Virus record (IMG/VR): IMGVR_UViG_3300031669_000001
Location: 64,001 to 128,000 of that record
Length of the DNA stretch: 64,000 nt
Reading direction: 5' to 3' (one strand)
Origin: a virus
Shown here: positions 22,765 through 30,921 of the stretch, piece after piece
Numbering within the stretch: position 1 is the first letter of the stretch
Layout: each line of letters begins with the position of its first letter
Program-made: the position numbers and the translations under genes
The notes under the pieces: model-generated
The model's database searches: none
What the model saw: only the letters and a program-made list of their open reading frames with translations
What the model was told of the DNA's origin: nothing

Positions 22765-24297
22765 CTAGCTGAAGAAGAATGGAATTGGATCTTCAAACGC
22801 ATTAGTAGTCTCGTCATAAAATTCTGTCTCTGACTTGTAAAGTGTATCGAACACCTCAGGTTCATAATCAGATAGTTGCTTCAGCATTCTCATGATAATC
22901 AACATCGCAGACACCAAGTCATCAGTGGCTCCACTTTTCGCAGCATAAGATGCACCCATTTGGATGTAATTTTTCAGCTCAAAGATCAAAAGCTTTGACT
23001 TGATCTTCAAGTTTCCATTTTTCTTCTCTACAAGATTTTTAAGGTGACGGCAAGCTTCGAGCTTAGGCTTGTTCACAGTTCTAAACCCGGCGCGAGCGCC
23101 TTTGTCACTCAAAATCTGAGCCGCTTCTGGAAACTTCTCATCATTGTAATAGAGAGTTCCAATAGCTGCACCAGCAGAGTTATTTTCGAATGACCAGTAA
23201 AGAGTTGGCGGCTTGTTTGTTCTTGGATCCTTGTAGGATAAGATCTTCTGAATGATGAACTTCAACGCATCGTAGAGTTGGGATTCATTGATGCCGTTGT
23301 TTCTAAACTCAGCGACCTGTTCCATAGTTTCAAGCTCTACAACCTGAATCGTCGAGAAGTCTTGATGCACACCCTCAGCAACGTCGGCGCCGATCAGATA
23401 AGTTTTACCTGGATCAGGATCCTTCCAAAATACAAACCCCTTATCGATGTAGATAGGTTCAATCTCTCTAAGTCCTTGAAGAGTTAGTGATTTGATTAGG
23501 AGTGGATCATCTGAAAGGAATTCTGCAAGGTACTCTTGCCTAAACTTCAAATCACCAACCTTCGATCGCATCTCAGCCTGCCACTTTTCATCCCTCTCTG
23601 GAATTTCCTCTATGGGAACAAACACAGGTGCGAAGCCGTTGGTACCTGCCTCTGCACCACGCCAAAGATCTGCAAAAAGCTCATTGTCACCGTTAGGAGT
23701 GGACATGATGATACATGAACCACCCGTTGACAGCGTAGGTAGGATGGAAGCCCACATCAATTCTTGAATGTTTCTTCTAACGTGTGCCAACTCATCGGAG
23801 ATAAACAGAGCCACAGATCTACCACGACCTGTATCTGCGGTGGTAGCTTCAGACCAGAGGTTTGAACCGTTATCAAATTCTATCGATCCACGATTATAGA
23901 ATAGAACGCCTGGACGAAGGAAGTTAGGGGTACTCTCATACATGAACTTGATTCTGTTCATGATGTCGGTGGATCCCTTTTGTTTGTTAGAAGCGATCAA
24001 CACGTTCTTGTCAGGGTGGAAGCAGGCAAACCAGTACGCGTAAGCTGCTGTAGTTTCAGTCTTACCACACTGTCTACCAATTCGAAGAATGTTGAATCGA
24101 TTGTGCTGAAGAGACCTTACGATCTTGACTTGATAGGGACGAAGCGTAAACTTAACCTTACCAAGAGATTGATTCTGGATGTAACAATAATTGCTAATGA
24201 AGTAAACTGGATCTTTAGCGCACTTCTTTAGCTCTCTTAGTTGAGCCTCGGAGAACTCAGTCTCCGAGTGTGGAGCTTTAATAAAGTCGTTTGCCAT
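22765..24297 (-). CDS. 17: Terminase large subunit gp17
   Basis: 510 residues, shorter than T4 gp17 (610). ATPase: adenine-motif LRPYQ near 52, Walker A RIGRQCGKT at 72-80, Walker B and catalytic acid LFISDE at 164-169, coupling motif STPNG near 199. Nuclease: Asp in LIGADVAEG (about 305), Glu in SFENNS (about 371) and the paired Asp in GATDDL (459-460), all RNase H-fold ligands. It pumps DNA into the prohead and cuts the concatemer. A degenerate ATPase paralogue is encoded just upstream. Confidence 0.95.
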   Translation of the reverse strand: MANDFIKAPHSETEFSEAQLRELKKCAKDPVYFISNYCYIQNQSLGKVKFTLRPYQVKIVRSLQHNRFNILRIGRQCGKTETTAAYAYWFACFHPDKNVLIASNKQKGSTDIMNRIKFMYESTPNFLRPGVLFYNRGSIEFDNGSNLWSEATTADTGRGRSVALFISDELAHVRRNIQELMWASILPTLSTGGSCIIMSTPNGDNELFADLWRGAEAGTNGFAPVFVPIEEIPERDEKWQAEMRSKVGDLKFRQEYLAEFLSDDPLLIKSLTLQGLREIEPIYIDKGFVFWKDPDPGKTYLIGADVAEGVHQDFSTIQVVELETMEQVAEFRNNGINESQLYDALKFIIQKILSYKDPRTNKPPTLYWSFENNSAGAAIGTLYYNDEKFPEAAQILSDKGARAGFRTVNKPKLEACRHLKNLVEKKNGNLKIKSKLLIFELKNYIQMGASYAAKSGATDDLVSAMLIIMRMLKQLSDYEPEVFDTLYKSETEFYDETTNAFEDPIPFFFS

Positions 24298-24298
24298 C

Positions 24299-24898
24299 TT
24301 AACCTCCTAGGCTAACGATCAGCTTTCCATTTGTGTGATAGATACATGGCAACATCGCTGCCATCATGTCGTTATTTAGATCTTCCATCGTGTGAACGTT
24401 GAACAGATCGATGAATGTGTTGTCAAGTGTAAGGCCCCTGAACGCGCAAGAATTATCACTCTTGTTATCTACGCGAAAATAGATTCGACTTCCATTGATC
24501 AATTCAATGATGTTACGATTTCGAACTTTGATAAGCTCGGGAAGACTGAAGACCTCGCAGAACGTTGTGAGGTAATCTAGGAATTTGCGTTGATGATACT
24601 TTATCATCTGCTCGTTTGACGCCATCACCAATGAAGAAGAATCGCTCTTGAACAGCGCAGTAGCAAGTACCATGCCAATTCCTATCGATGTTCTACCTGA
24701 ACATCTTTCTCCGTTGAGGTGGACTACGTGACCTTCTGGAGATGTGAATTCTTCGATCCACCTAACCTGATCAGCTGAAAGTTTTATCTCTTCCATCTTG
24801 AAGTTAGTTTCTTCTAGCATGCCTTGAAGAACTATTTGTTCTACCATCTTAGGGATGGTGCTTGGTGTTTCAAAAATCTTTTTTGTTATCTTTATCAT
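24299..24898 (-). CDS. Degenerate paralogue of the terminase ATPase domain
   Basis: 199 residues. It aligns by eye with the ATPase half of gp17: LSADQVRWIEEF (gp17 LRPYQVKIV), a P-loop LNGERCSGRTS at 61-71 with Arg where Lys is usual, VMASNEQMIKYHQRKF (gp17 IASNKQKGSTDIMNRI), INGSRIYFR (gp17 FDNGSNLW), CAFRGLTLDNTFIDLFN (gp17 GRGRSVALFISDE, but without the DE pair) and an ending LIVSLGG at the coupling-motif position. No nuclease domain. It is probably a non-hydrolysing regulator or structural partner of gp17. Confidence 0.7.
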   Translation of the reverse strand: MIKITKKIFETPSTIPKMVEQIVLQGMLEETNFKMEEIKLSADQVRWIEEFTSPEGHVVHLNGERCSGRTSIGIGMVLATALFKSDSSSLVMASNEQMIKYHQRKFLDYLTTFCEVFSLPELIKVRNRNIIELINGSRIYFRVDNKSDNSCAFRGLTLDNTFIDLFNVHTMEDLNNDMMAAMLPCIYHTNGKLIVSLGG

Positions 24899-24913
24899 TT
24901 TATGCTTTCTATA

Positions 24914-25141
24914 TTATTGTTTAAGTAGTACATTTCCCTTCTCTGTCGCTTCATATCGAGTTACATCTGGGTCTCGAATCTGTCTCAACAATCCCATCTT
25001 CATCAGACGCGTTATGTGCCTCATCTGTTCAGGGTTGGTGTGAGTGGTAGGATCTTCATGGATCCTACCTGCATTCTTTAGCAATTCAAACTCTTTGATA
25101 GTTAGAATCGGTTGAATGTTCTTTAGGTCTTTTAACTTCAT
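24914..25141 (-). CDS. Small winged-helix-like protein (75 aa)
   Basis: A helix-rich N terminus is followed by MRHITRLMKMGLLRQI and TRYEATEKGNVLL, which looks like the recognition helix and wing of a MarR-type winged helix. It would bind DNA if so. Its ATG overlaps the stop of a homing endonuclease (ATGA) and has no clear ribosome-binding site, so expression may depend on coupling. Confidence 0.5.
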   Translation of the reverse strand: MKLKDLKNIQPILTIKEFELLKNAGRIHEDPTTHTNPEQMRHITRLMKMGLLRQIRDPDVTRYEATEKGNVLLKQ

Positions 25142-25950
25142 AAGGATTTACAATTATCAAAATGCCAACGTTTCATCATAGGAATTCCACCTTCTTTCAT
25201 ACAATAGGGACATATAATCTTCGTTTGAGATTTACCTTTTTTAGCAATTGACATTTTATTTCTAGATTCCAATGATGGATTTTTATTTGCTTTGCTTATT
25301 TTTTCGCATGTTTCTTTGGATACAATGTGTCCCTTTAAAGATTCTGACATCTTATTACGGGTTTCTATAGAAGCTTTTTTCCCCTTGTTGATAATTGAAA
25401 GTTTTTCTTTATGTTCATTGGAAAGAGGTGGCTTTTTCTTTCCTAAAGTTGACGTAGAAATTTTTTGTTTTTGTTGTTCTGACATGGGTCCTCTTTTCTT
25501 CCCCCTTTTAGATAAAGAAATTTTTGCACGAGATTCTGGAGAAATAATTTTCCCTTTATTTCCTAAAGAAATTTTTTCCTTGTGTTCTTTTGAAAGTGAT
25601 TGCTTCTTCTTTCCCAAATTAGAAATTGAGATCTTTTTACAGTGTTCTGCAGTATGTTTTATGCCTTTAACACCACCAGATAATCCATTTTCTGGTATAA
25701 AATTTAACCATCTATCAGACTTTGTGATATTTTGCTGCTCAGAGAATAGCAGAGCTACTCTAGTACATTCAGACTGATCCGTGAATGGCTTATACCAAAG
25801 AGTTTCTACATGTTGTATCCCATGTTTCTTAATATGATTTATCCAATGTTTTCCAGATCCATTATATTTTAATGGATCGTTACACGTTTTACCAAAATAA
25901 CATTTCCCTGTTATCGAATGCCGCTTAATATAAAGATAGATTAGATTCAA
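25138..25950 (-). CDS. GIY-YIG homing endonuclease with NUMOD3 repeats
   Basis: 270 residues from a TTG start (the only start between the last in-frame stop and the domain). The GIY-YIG module is IYLYIKRHSITGKCYFGKT. Then at least six NUMOD3-type repeats (HKEKISLGNKGK and similar) bind DNA, and a C-terminal knuckle CPYCMKEGGIPMMKRWHFDNC ends the protein. The same knuckle ends the decayed copy at 40490. It is inserted between the ferritin-like gene and the terminase group and is low in G+C compared with its neighbours, as expected for a mobile intronless endonuclease of Seg type. Confidence 0.85.
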   Translation of the reverse strand: MNLIYLYIKRHSITGKCYFGKTCNDPLKYNGSGKHWINHIKKHGIQHVETLWYKPFTDQSECTRVALLFSEQQNITKSDRWLNFIPENGLSGGVKGIKHTAEHCKKISISNLGKKKQSLSKEHKEKISLGNKGKIISPESRAKISLSKRGKKRGPMSEQQKQKISTSTLGKKKPPLSNEHKEKLSIINKGKKASIETRNKMSESLKGHIVSKETCEKISKANKNPSLESRNKMSIAKKGKSQTKIICPYCMKEGGIPMMKRWHFDNCKSL

Positions 25951-26615
25951 GATAATTTATTTATACGGTAACTTATACGATATACTTTTCCAATCAACTC
26001 TTCGTAAAGGTTGATGATGAAGGAGTCAGAACCGATTAACGTTCTTCCAGTTCCTTCAAGCCACTCGGTCAATGTAGCAATGAATGCTAATGGGCAATCT
26101 TGGCCAAACAAATCGTTCGCAGCTGGAATTTTGAGCGGCATTAAACCATGTTTGCCTTGGAACGTCTCTGACATCTTGTCAGCAAATTCAAGGAGCAAGT
26201 CATACAGCTCATTTAGAGCGATGTGTCTTGAGTACATGTTTGTAGCTAGGTGCAACTCATGAGCCTTATCTCTCGCAGCAAAGATACACGCGATGAATCG
26301 GGTGTAGCCTTCACAATCTCCAGCGCAGCCAGGGGTAGGATCAGGCGTAGGAGTTGGAGCTTCTTGTGGTGGTCCAGCGGGAACGATGTCTGTTTGAGGA
26401 GCATCGAACGTCAGCTCAGCAAACTCCTTGAATGTAATGGATTCTGTAAGACCTAAAGCCTTCTTCACAGATCCATTTACATAAGCCCAGAGATGAGGAT
26501 CATCAGCCTTGAACTTCTTCTTGGCACCGGCTTTGATTTTGCCCCAGAGAGTTTCTACCTCTGCGACAGACTTTCCTGACTTCTTCGCGTAACTTTTAAC
26601 GACTGAATTTGGCAT
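25947..26615 (-). CDS. Phage protein with C-terminal ferritin-like (DUF5856-type) helical domain
   Basis: The protein has 222 residues. Residues 1-55 form a helical module (SVVKSYAKKSGKSVAEVETLW...) seen at the start of several T4-like phage proteins. A Pro/Thr linker follows (about 78-95). The C-terminal part has HLATNMYSRHIALNELYDLL then FQGKHGLM, a four-helix-bundle pattern with His/Glu spacing resembling Dps/ferritin-like DUF5856 proteins. Metal binding is not certain. It is downstream of the capsid-targeted gene cluster. Confidence 0.55.
   Translation of the reverse strand: MPNSVVKSYAKKSGKSVAEVETLWGKIKAGAKKKFKADDPHLWAYVNGSVKKALGLTESITFKEFAELTFDAPQTDIVPAGPPQEAPTPTPDPTPGCAGDCEGYTRFIACIFAARDKAHELHLATNMYSRHIALNELYDLLLEFADKMSETFQGKHGLMPLKIPAANDLFGQDCPLAFIATLTEWLEGTGRTLIGSDSFIINLYEELIGKVYRISYRINKLS
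25958..25965 (-). promoter_or_regulatory. Late-type promoter box TATAAATA at the homing endonuclease start
   Basis: A perfect TATAAATA on the minus strand, only 8 bases before the TTG start, within the 3' end of the upstream gene. If used, the transcript would be nearly leaderless. Confidence 0.45.
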
Positions 26616-26616
26616 G

Positions 26617-27054
26617 TTATTTTCCTCTTAATGCTATAACGTGATCTTTTGGTTTTGGCACGAAGTTAGGCTTCTTCATGATAGTCTTGCAGGTCAAGAT
26701 GTACTTGCCCTTCTTCTTGTCAAACTCTAACGTGAATGGAACGTTGATCTTTCTGAATGTGTCCATGATGACGCCTTCAAATTCACCACGCTTAACCTCA
26801 TCGTTGAAGTTTCCTGCCTCTGCAAAGATTGCCTTGTGATGGGCTTTCAGCTCTCTAAAGGTCTTAAACAGTTCATCAGGTGTAACATTATCTCTACGAT
26901 AACCTTTCTCATCTACAGCTTCATCGGCGATTCGATCACCGAAATGCTTTGAAAAGTTAACAATGATTCCAATCGTGGCAAAGCTCTTCCTGATCTCAAA
27001 CTCAATGTTATTGATCTGTTCTTGTGACATCTCCATCAATTCATGCAGCTTCAT
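26617..27054 (-). CDS. Putative capsid-targeted protein, MKLHELMEM type (145 aa)
   Basis: The N terminus MKLHELMEMSQEQINN is one of the MKLxELxE-type leaders shared by about 20 genes in this window. The body is mixed alpha/beta (ITFSK-less, with FEGVIMDTFRKINVPFTLEF near 95-115) and contains a basic C terminus (PKPKDHVIALRGK). No family is recognised. It overlaps the upstream gene by 4 bases, so it is translated as part of the 30276-26617 cluster. Confidence 0.6.
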   Translation of the reverse strand: MKLHELMEMSQEQINNIEFEIRKSFATIGIIVNFSKHFGDRIADEAVDEKGYRRDNVTPDELFKTFRELKAHHKAIFAEAGNFNDEVKRGEFEGVIMDTFRKINVPFTLEFDKKKGKYILTCKTIMKKPNFVPKPKDHVIALRGK

Positions 27055-27497
27055 TTCTTTCCCTTTTTAGTCAGTACAAACAGAGCTCCGCTATCTCCTT
27101 CGATTTTATCTAACTTATAGCCTGTCAAATAATTCTTTATCATACGCTCATAAAGTTTCGCTCTTGCATCACCTGCATCTCTCTTTACAGCAGAAAACTT
27201 TAACATGTAAGGATCGTGCTTCTTTATCAAATTCTCTAAACACTTTTTGATGAAGGCAAAAACTTCAAATTCTCGACCCGATCCTGTCTTTTCATGAGAT
27301 TGATGCTTGTCAGCATTTTCTTCTGTAAAGTCTATTTCCCAAAAATATTCTTCTTCAAATGGCACTCTTTCCTTAGCAGCACCAAAATTGATAGTGCGAT
27401 CTCCGATTTTTGCCGATGCACCATATTCTTGTGGACTATCAGCGGTCACCTTAAAGTCAGTGAATTTTGATGTGTTCAAGAGCTCCTGAAGATTCAT
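27051..27497 (-). CDS. Putative capsid-targeted protein, paralogue of the frameshifted gene next to it (148 aa)
   Basis: The leader MNLQELLNTSKFTDFKV is of the shared type. The body (TINFGAAKERV, FEVFAFIKKCLENLIKKHDP, ARAKLYERMIKNYLTGYKL) is paralogous to the protein encoded by the adjacent 27494-27972 region, showing a tandem duplication. It is a basic, compact alpha/beta protein of unknown function. This copy is intact. It overlaps both neighbours by 4 bases. Confidence 0.65.
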   Translation of the reverse strand: MNLQELLNTSKFTDFKVTADSPQEYGASAKIGDRTINFGAAKERVPFEEEYFWEIDFTEENADKHQSHEKTGSGREFEVFAFIKKCLENLIKKHDPYMLKFSAVKRDAGDARAKLYERMIKNYLTGYKLDKIEGDSGALFVLTKKGKK

Positions 27498-27972
27498 TTC
27501 TTCTCCAATGTAAACTCTATGGTTGAATCACCAGAAACTCTTGCATGTCTAATTCCAACTTCCTGCTTTGAAATGGTGTAGCCTTTTAAAAATCGCTTCA
27601 AGAGCCGTTCATAAACTTCCGCACGCTTGATGGTTCCCTTCACCTTATCTGCTGTAAATCTTATTGCACCAGGGTGATGCTTGGATATCAGGTGTTCCAT
27701 ACACTGTTTGATGAACGCGAAAACCTGAAATTCGTAACCTGATCCAGTGATTTCAAAGGATGTATGTCTTAGCTCATCACCAGTTTCTTCTGAAAAAGCT
27801 ACTTCCCATAGATCAACAGACTTGTCATCTTGATCAGTTTCTTTCTCATCAGCGCACCAAAAACAATCTTACGAGCCCCTATGGTGGCTTCAACGTCGTA
27901 CTCATCCGAGTTGTCAGCTTTAACCTTGACATCAGTAAATTTCTTGGTATCTAAAAGCTCTTGCAATATCAC
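27494..27972 (-). pseudogene. Frameshifted tandem paralogue of the 27051-27497 gene
   Basis: A GTG start at 27972 with GGAGG 7 bases upstream opens a frame ILQELLDTKKFTDVKVKADN that follows the paralogue closely. It runs out of register at about 27850-27857 (TTTGGTGCGCTGATGAG). From there the paralogous sequence continues in another frame: ADEKETDQDDKSVDLWEVAF, then YEFQVFAFIKQCMEHLI and YERLLKRFLKGY to the stop at 27494. One base appears missing; restoring it gives 159 residues. It is a recent mutation, a sequencing error or, less likely, recoding, since no slippery heptamer is seen. Confidence 0.8.
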
Positions 27973-28718
27973 TTTGATCCTCCAGTTTTCTTTTTAGGTG
28001 TCTTACCTTTTACAGTTTCAATTTTATTCTCTTCATCATCATCTTCTCTCTTATTTCTGATTCGATAAAGAGCAGTTTTAATCTTTTCAGCTTTGTAATA
28101 ATCGCTGTGATTATAGACCGGATCCGTGATGACAAGTTGATTATTTGCTCTCAACATCATATTTCCCGAGTGGAGATCTAATTGATTACCACCTTTTAGG
28201 ACAACTCTGAGCATCTTGAAACATTCTCTGCAAAAATCTGGAACATCATGAACCATAGATTGAAATCTTTTAAATTCGGCTGCGCTATAAGGTTCATGAA
28301 TCCTTTTGATATATTCCTCCAACTTAGATTCTGAGTGTATGTCCCTCAATTCTCCAAAAATATCTGCAACTATATCTGCATCCTCGAATTTCTTCATAGG
28401 ATTAAGCTTTTCCATTCTTACGTATCTAATCTTGTCCGGGAAGTCTTTTGGTCGAAGAAAGAACGAAGATAGCGTCTTTGGCTTAGAAAGAAGTTTTGGA
28501 AAATAGATGCTTGGATTAGCCGCGATGTAGTTTATGTAGTCATCATAGCTAGAATCTTGAATCCAAAATTTAACAATCCCAGATTTTGACTTGCTTAATG
28601 TCACACCAAAAGTTCCACGACCTTCTTCCTTATAGCCGCTGCTACCCATAGATTGAAGAGCGGCTTCTACGTCGGTGTCGTAGAACTTTTTAACTCCAAC
28701 TAATTCAAATAGCTTCAT
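27969..28718 (-). CDS. Putative capsid-targeted protein with a protein-kinase fold
   Basis: The protein has 249 residues. Leader MKLFELVGVKKF. Kinase elements in order: glycine-rich loop EGRGTFGVTL (32-41), lysine strand SGIVKFW with Lys50, hinge-like IRYVRMEKLNP (97-107), catalytic loop QLDLHSGNMML (179-189) with Asp181 and Asn186, and the metal Asp in LVITDPV (Asp199). The set Lys-Asp-Asn-Asp is complete. The C-terminal 35 residues are Lys/Glu-rich. If active and packaged it would phosphorylate host targets at infection. The fold call is firm for a sequence-only reading; the substrate is unknown. Confidence 0.72.
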   Translation of the reverse strand: MKLFELVGVKKFYDTDVEAALQSMGSSGYKEEGRGTFGVTLSKSKSGIVKFWIQDSSYDDYINYIAANPSIYFPKLLSKPKTLSSFFLRPKDFPDKIRYVRMEKLNPMKKFEDADIVADIFGELRDIHSESKLEEYIKRIHEPYSAAEFKRFQSMVHDVPDFCRECFKMLRVVLKGGNQLDLHSGNMMLRANNQLVITDPVYNHSDYYKAEKIKTALYRIRNKREDDDEENKIETVKGKTPKKKTGGSK

Positions 28719-29866
28719 TTAATAAATTCCTTGATCATCTTTTCTTCGGATGGAGTCTTCATCTTGGTACCATCTGCAAATGTCACATTGTGGAACGTTG
28801 TAGGGTATTGTTGAAAGTATGTTCCAAGATGGTTAGACTTGTTGACGACTTTGTTGTTCACGTCAAAGTGAGAACCATCTGTAAAGAGGAACTTGAATCC
28901 AACCTCCACAGTTCCCATGCTAGAGTTTATTCTTGGTGGCTTGCTCTTGAGTACTTCTATCTTGTCAAGGTTAGCTTTCTTTTCTACAATATGACTAAGC
29001 TTTGCTACAGTCTTTGACAAGAATTGCTTCTCAATTGCTTCACGAATCTCACTCGATTCTTTCTTAGGCCAAGCTTTACCAGCAGGCGTAACCTTAAAGT
29101 TATACATTCTATATGGCTTGTCAGAATCTTTTTCTGGTTTGTCAGTGTCAAATTCGAAGAACTTCATCGCGATCTGATACGTTTGTTGGTTAACGTTTAG
29201 ATCAGTAACTTTAGATGACCAACGAACTTTCTCTCTCTTGTAGGTGATCTCTTTTGCGTTCTCAACAGACTTGATCAATTCTTCAAAATAGTCTTTCATC
29301 ACCTTCTCAAACTCTGTAAGCTGCTTATCGACTGTAGGCTTGACAGCATCGACTACCAGCTTTTGAGCTTCAGCGCTGCCCATCTTCCTATTGAATGCAT
29401 TTAGATCCGCAGGCTTTGGTACACGACCTTTGAGGATCTTTGGTTTCAAGTCTTTAAGAATCTTTTGGATTTCGGTTGCAGCCACAACAATCTCACGACG
29501 ACCTGTTAGATACTTCTTAATGTCCACGTTACTCATTCCCTGCAAGGCATGATCAATATCACGAAGTTGCTTTGGACTACCATTAAAATTTAAGTAATGA
29601 CCAGCTACATCTTTATCATAAGCGTAGCGCATCGTATCACTACCATTGAATGGCTTTCCTTGTTCATCGAGAGCTCGTTCAAGGGCGTGTGTTAGTACAT
29701 CTTTTATGGTAACGTAGGTTACGTTGTAGATCACACCAGTTTTGACAGCGTTAGAAAGGGCTTCAAGTTGTTCTTCAGCTTTCTTTTTCCTAGGTTCTGC
29801 TAAGTATTTGATGATAGGATCAAACTTTTTAAGGTCAAGACTCTCTAACAGGATAGCTAACTTCAT
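28715..29866 (-). CDS. Putative capsid-targeted protein, MKLAILLESL type (383 aa)
   Basis: The leader MKLAILLESLDLKK carries an LLE-S potential protease site at residues 7-9. The rest is basic and rich in helices (first 200 residues), followed by a beta-rich C-terminal third. No domain is recognised. It is one of the two largest members of the leader family. Its ends overlap or closely abut the kinase-like and Nudix genes, so it is in the same transcript. Confidence 0.6.
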   Translation of the reverse strand: MKLAILLESLDLKKFDPIIKYLAEPRKKKAEEQLEALSNAVKTGVIYNVTYVTIKDVLTHALERALDEQGKPFNGSDTMRYAYDKDVAGHYLNFNGSPKQLRDIDHALQGMSNVDIKKYLTGRREIVVAATEIQKILKDLKPKILKGRVPKPADLNAFNRKMGSAEAQKLVVDAVKPTVDKQLTEFEKVMKDYFEELIKSVENAKEITYKREKVRWSSKVTDLNVNQQTYQIAMKFFEFDTDKPEKDSDKPYRMYNFKVTPAGKAWPKKESSEIREAIEKQFLSKTVAKLSHIVEKKANLDKIEVLKSKPPRINSSMGTVEVGFKFLFTDGSHFDVNNKVVNKSNHLGTYFQQYPTTFHNVTFADGTKMKTPSEEKMIKEFIK

Positions 29867-29877
29867 TTAATTCTCCG

Positions 29878-30276
29878 TTATTGCAATAAATTGTCAAGCT
29901 TGTCAAAGAAGTTTTGAGTCTTTGAATGTAAGTTGTCAGGTAGATCCACAAGTTTGAATGATTTCACCTTGCTGATCTCCTTTGAAGCGGATGCTGTGCC
30001 TGCATTGTCAACCTTACATGAAAAGTAGGTTGCGTTGCCAATCTCAGCGATCTTCTTTAACTGTCCAGAAGTTACACTGACATGTGCTTCTTCCTTAAGT
30101 TCTCTGACAGCAGCTTCAACGGGTGATTCACCTTCATCTACTCCACCGCCAAAGAAGTTCCATTGATTTGGATTGCTTGATGTTGGCGCTCTCTTTCCAA
30201 GAATCAACTTATCTGACGTGAATAGGATGACCCATGCAGTCTGTTTAGGTGCTTCAAAAATATCAACTAACTTCAC
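29878..30276 (-). CDS. Putative capsid-targeted Nudix hydrolase
   Basis: 132 residues. Leader MKLVDIFEAPK with an IFE-A site. The Nudix box is at 44-66 (GGGVDEGESPVEAAVREL then KEEAHV), with His instead of the usual Gly after REUxEE. Nudix enzymes hydrolyse nucleoside diphosphates linked to other groups, including NAD, capped RNA or oxidised dNTPs. T4 has NudE, but it is not packaged. The gene overlaps the small terminase gene by 4 bases. Confidence 0.8.
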   Translation of the reverse strand: MKLVDIFEAPKQTAWVILFTSDKLILGKRAPTSSNPNQWNFFGGGVDEGESPVEAAVRELKEEAHVSVTSGQLKKIAEIGNATYFSCKVDNAGTASASKEISKVKSFKLVDLPDNLHSKTQNFFDKLDNLLQ

Positions 30277-30815
30277 TTAGTAGCCTCAACTTCTATGTCA
30301 ATTGGTTCTGCATCGGTTCCAAATATTTGTTTTAGTAGAGCATTTCTATCCGCAACGATGACAGTATTATTTACAGTGCTAGGCGTACCAGCTGCAATTT
30401 TTGCAGCTCTTACCTTTTGACGCTTAAACTTTGCATCGACTCTAGAATTGACTGCATTTAAAGCGATGTTCAAGAATTGCGCTGCAACTTCATTCTGTCT
30501 AGCAGCAAACTTTGGATCAACTTCTTGCGCCATTCTAGCGCTCTTCTCAAACGCGATGAGCGCGCTGGTGTGTACAGTCTCTAGCTGTCCATCGATGTGA
30601 AGATCTTCTATGCGCTCCTCTTTATCTATCTCTTCCAGAGTAGGCTCAGATTTACGAGGCACCAGTTCACCAGAAGTTGGATCGATGATGATAGACGCCC
30701 TTTCATTCACCTCAACCGCTGCCTTCTTGTGAACGTCATCAAACACTGGAGTACTTCCAGGCTCTATGTCGAACACACTTTCTAGGGGGTTTGCCTTTTT
30801 GTCATTGTCTGTCAT
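30273..30815 (-). CDS. 16: Probable small terminase subunit (gp16-like)
   Basis: The protein has 180 residues. The layout follows T4 gp16: acidic N terminus with a VFD-type element, a central two-helix region (HIDGQLETVHTSALIAFEKS and NEVAAQFLNIALNAVNSRV) and a C-terminal NNTVIVADRNALLKQIFG, comparable to the T4 segment NATVFMGSPTELMDEIG. It would form the ring that recognises DNA for packaging by gp17. Unlike T4, it is separated from gene 17 by about 6 kb of accessory genes. Confidence 0.65.
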   Translation of the reverse strand: MTDNDKKANPLESVFDIEPGSTPVFDDVHKKAAVEVNERASIIIDPTSGELVPRKSEPTLEEIDKEERIEDLHIDGQLETVHTSALIAFEKSARMAQEVDPKFAARQNEVAAQFLNIALNAVNSRVDAKFKRQKVRAAKIAAGTPSTVNNTVIVADRNALLKQIFGTDAEPIDIEVEATK

Positions 30816-30854
30816 TCTATTTCTCCTCGATTTTCAAATGAAAATCTTCTATAG

Positions 30855-30862
30855 TATATATA
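30855..30862 (-). promoter_or_regulatory. Weak late-type box TATATATA upstream of gene 16
   Basis: One mismatch from TATAAATA, 40 bases before the gene 16 ATG on the minus strand. Next to it, between 30880 and 30921, lies a weak hairpin (GATGAT/ATCATC) that could end the gene 4 transcript. Confidence 0.35.
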
Positions 30863-30921
30863 AGCTCTAGTGATCACCAGATGACACCAGGTTTAACGCA
30901 ATCAAATTGATGATAGCTTCA

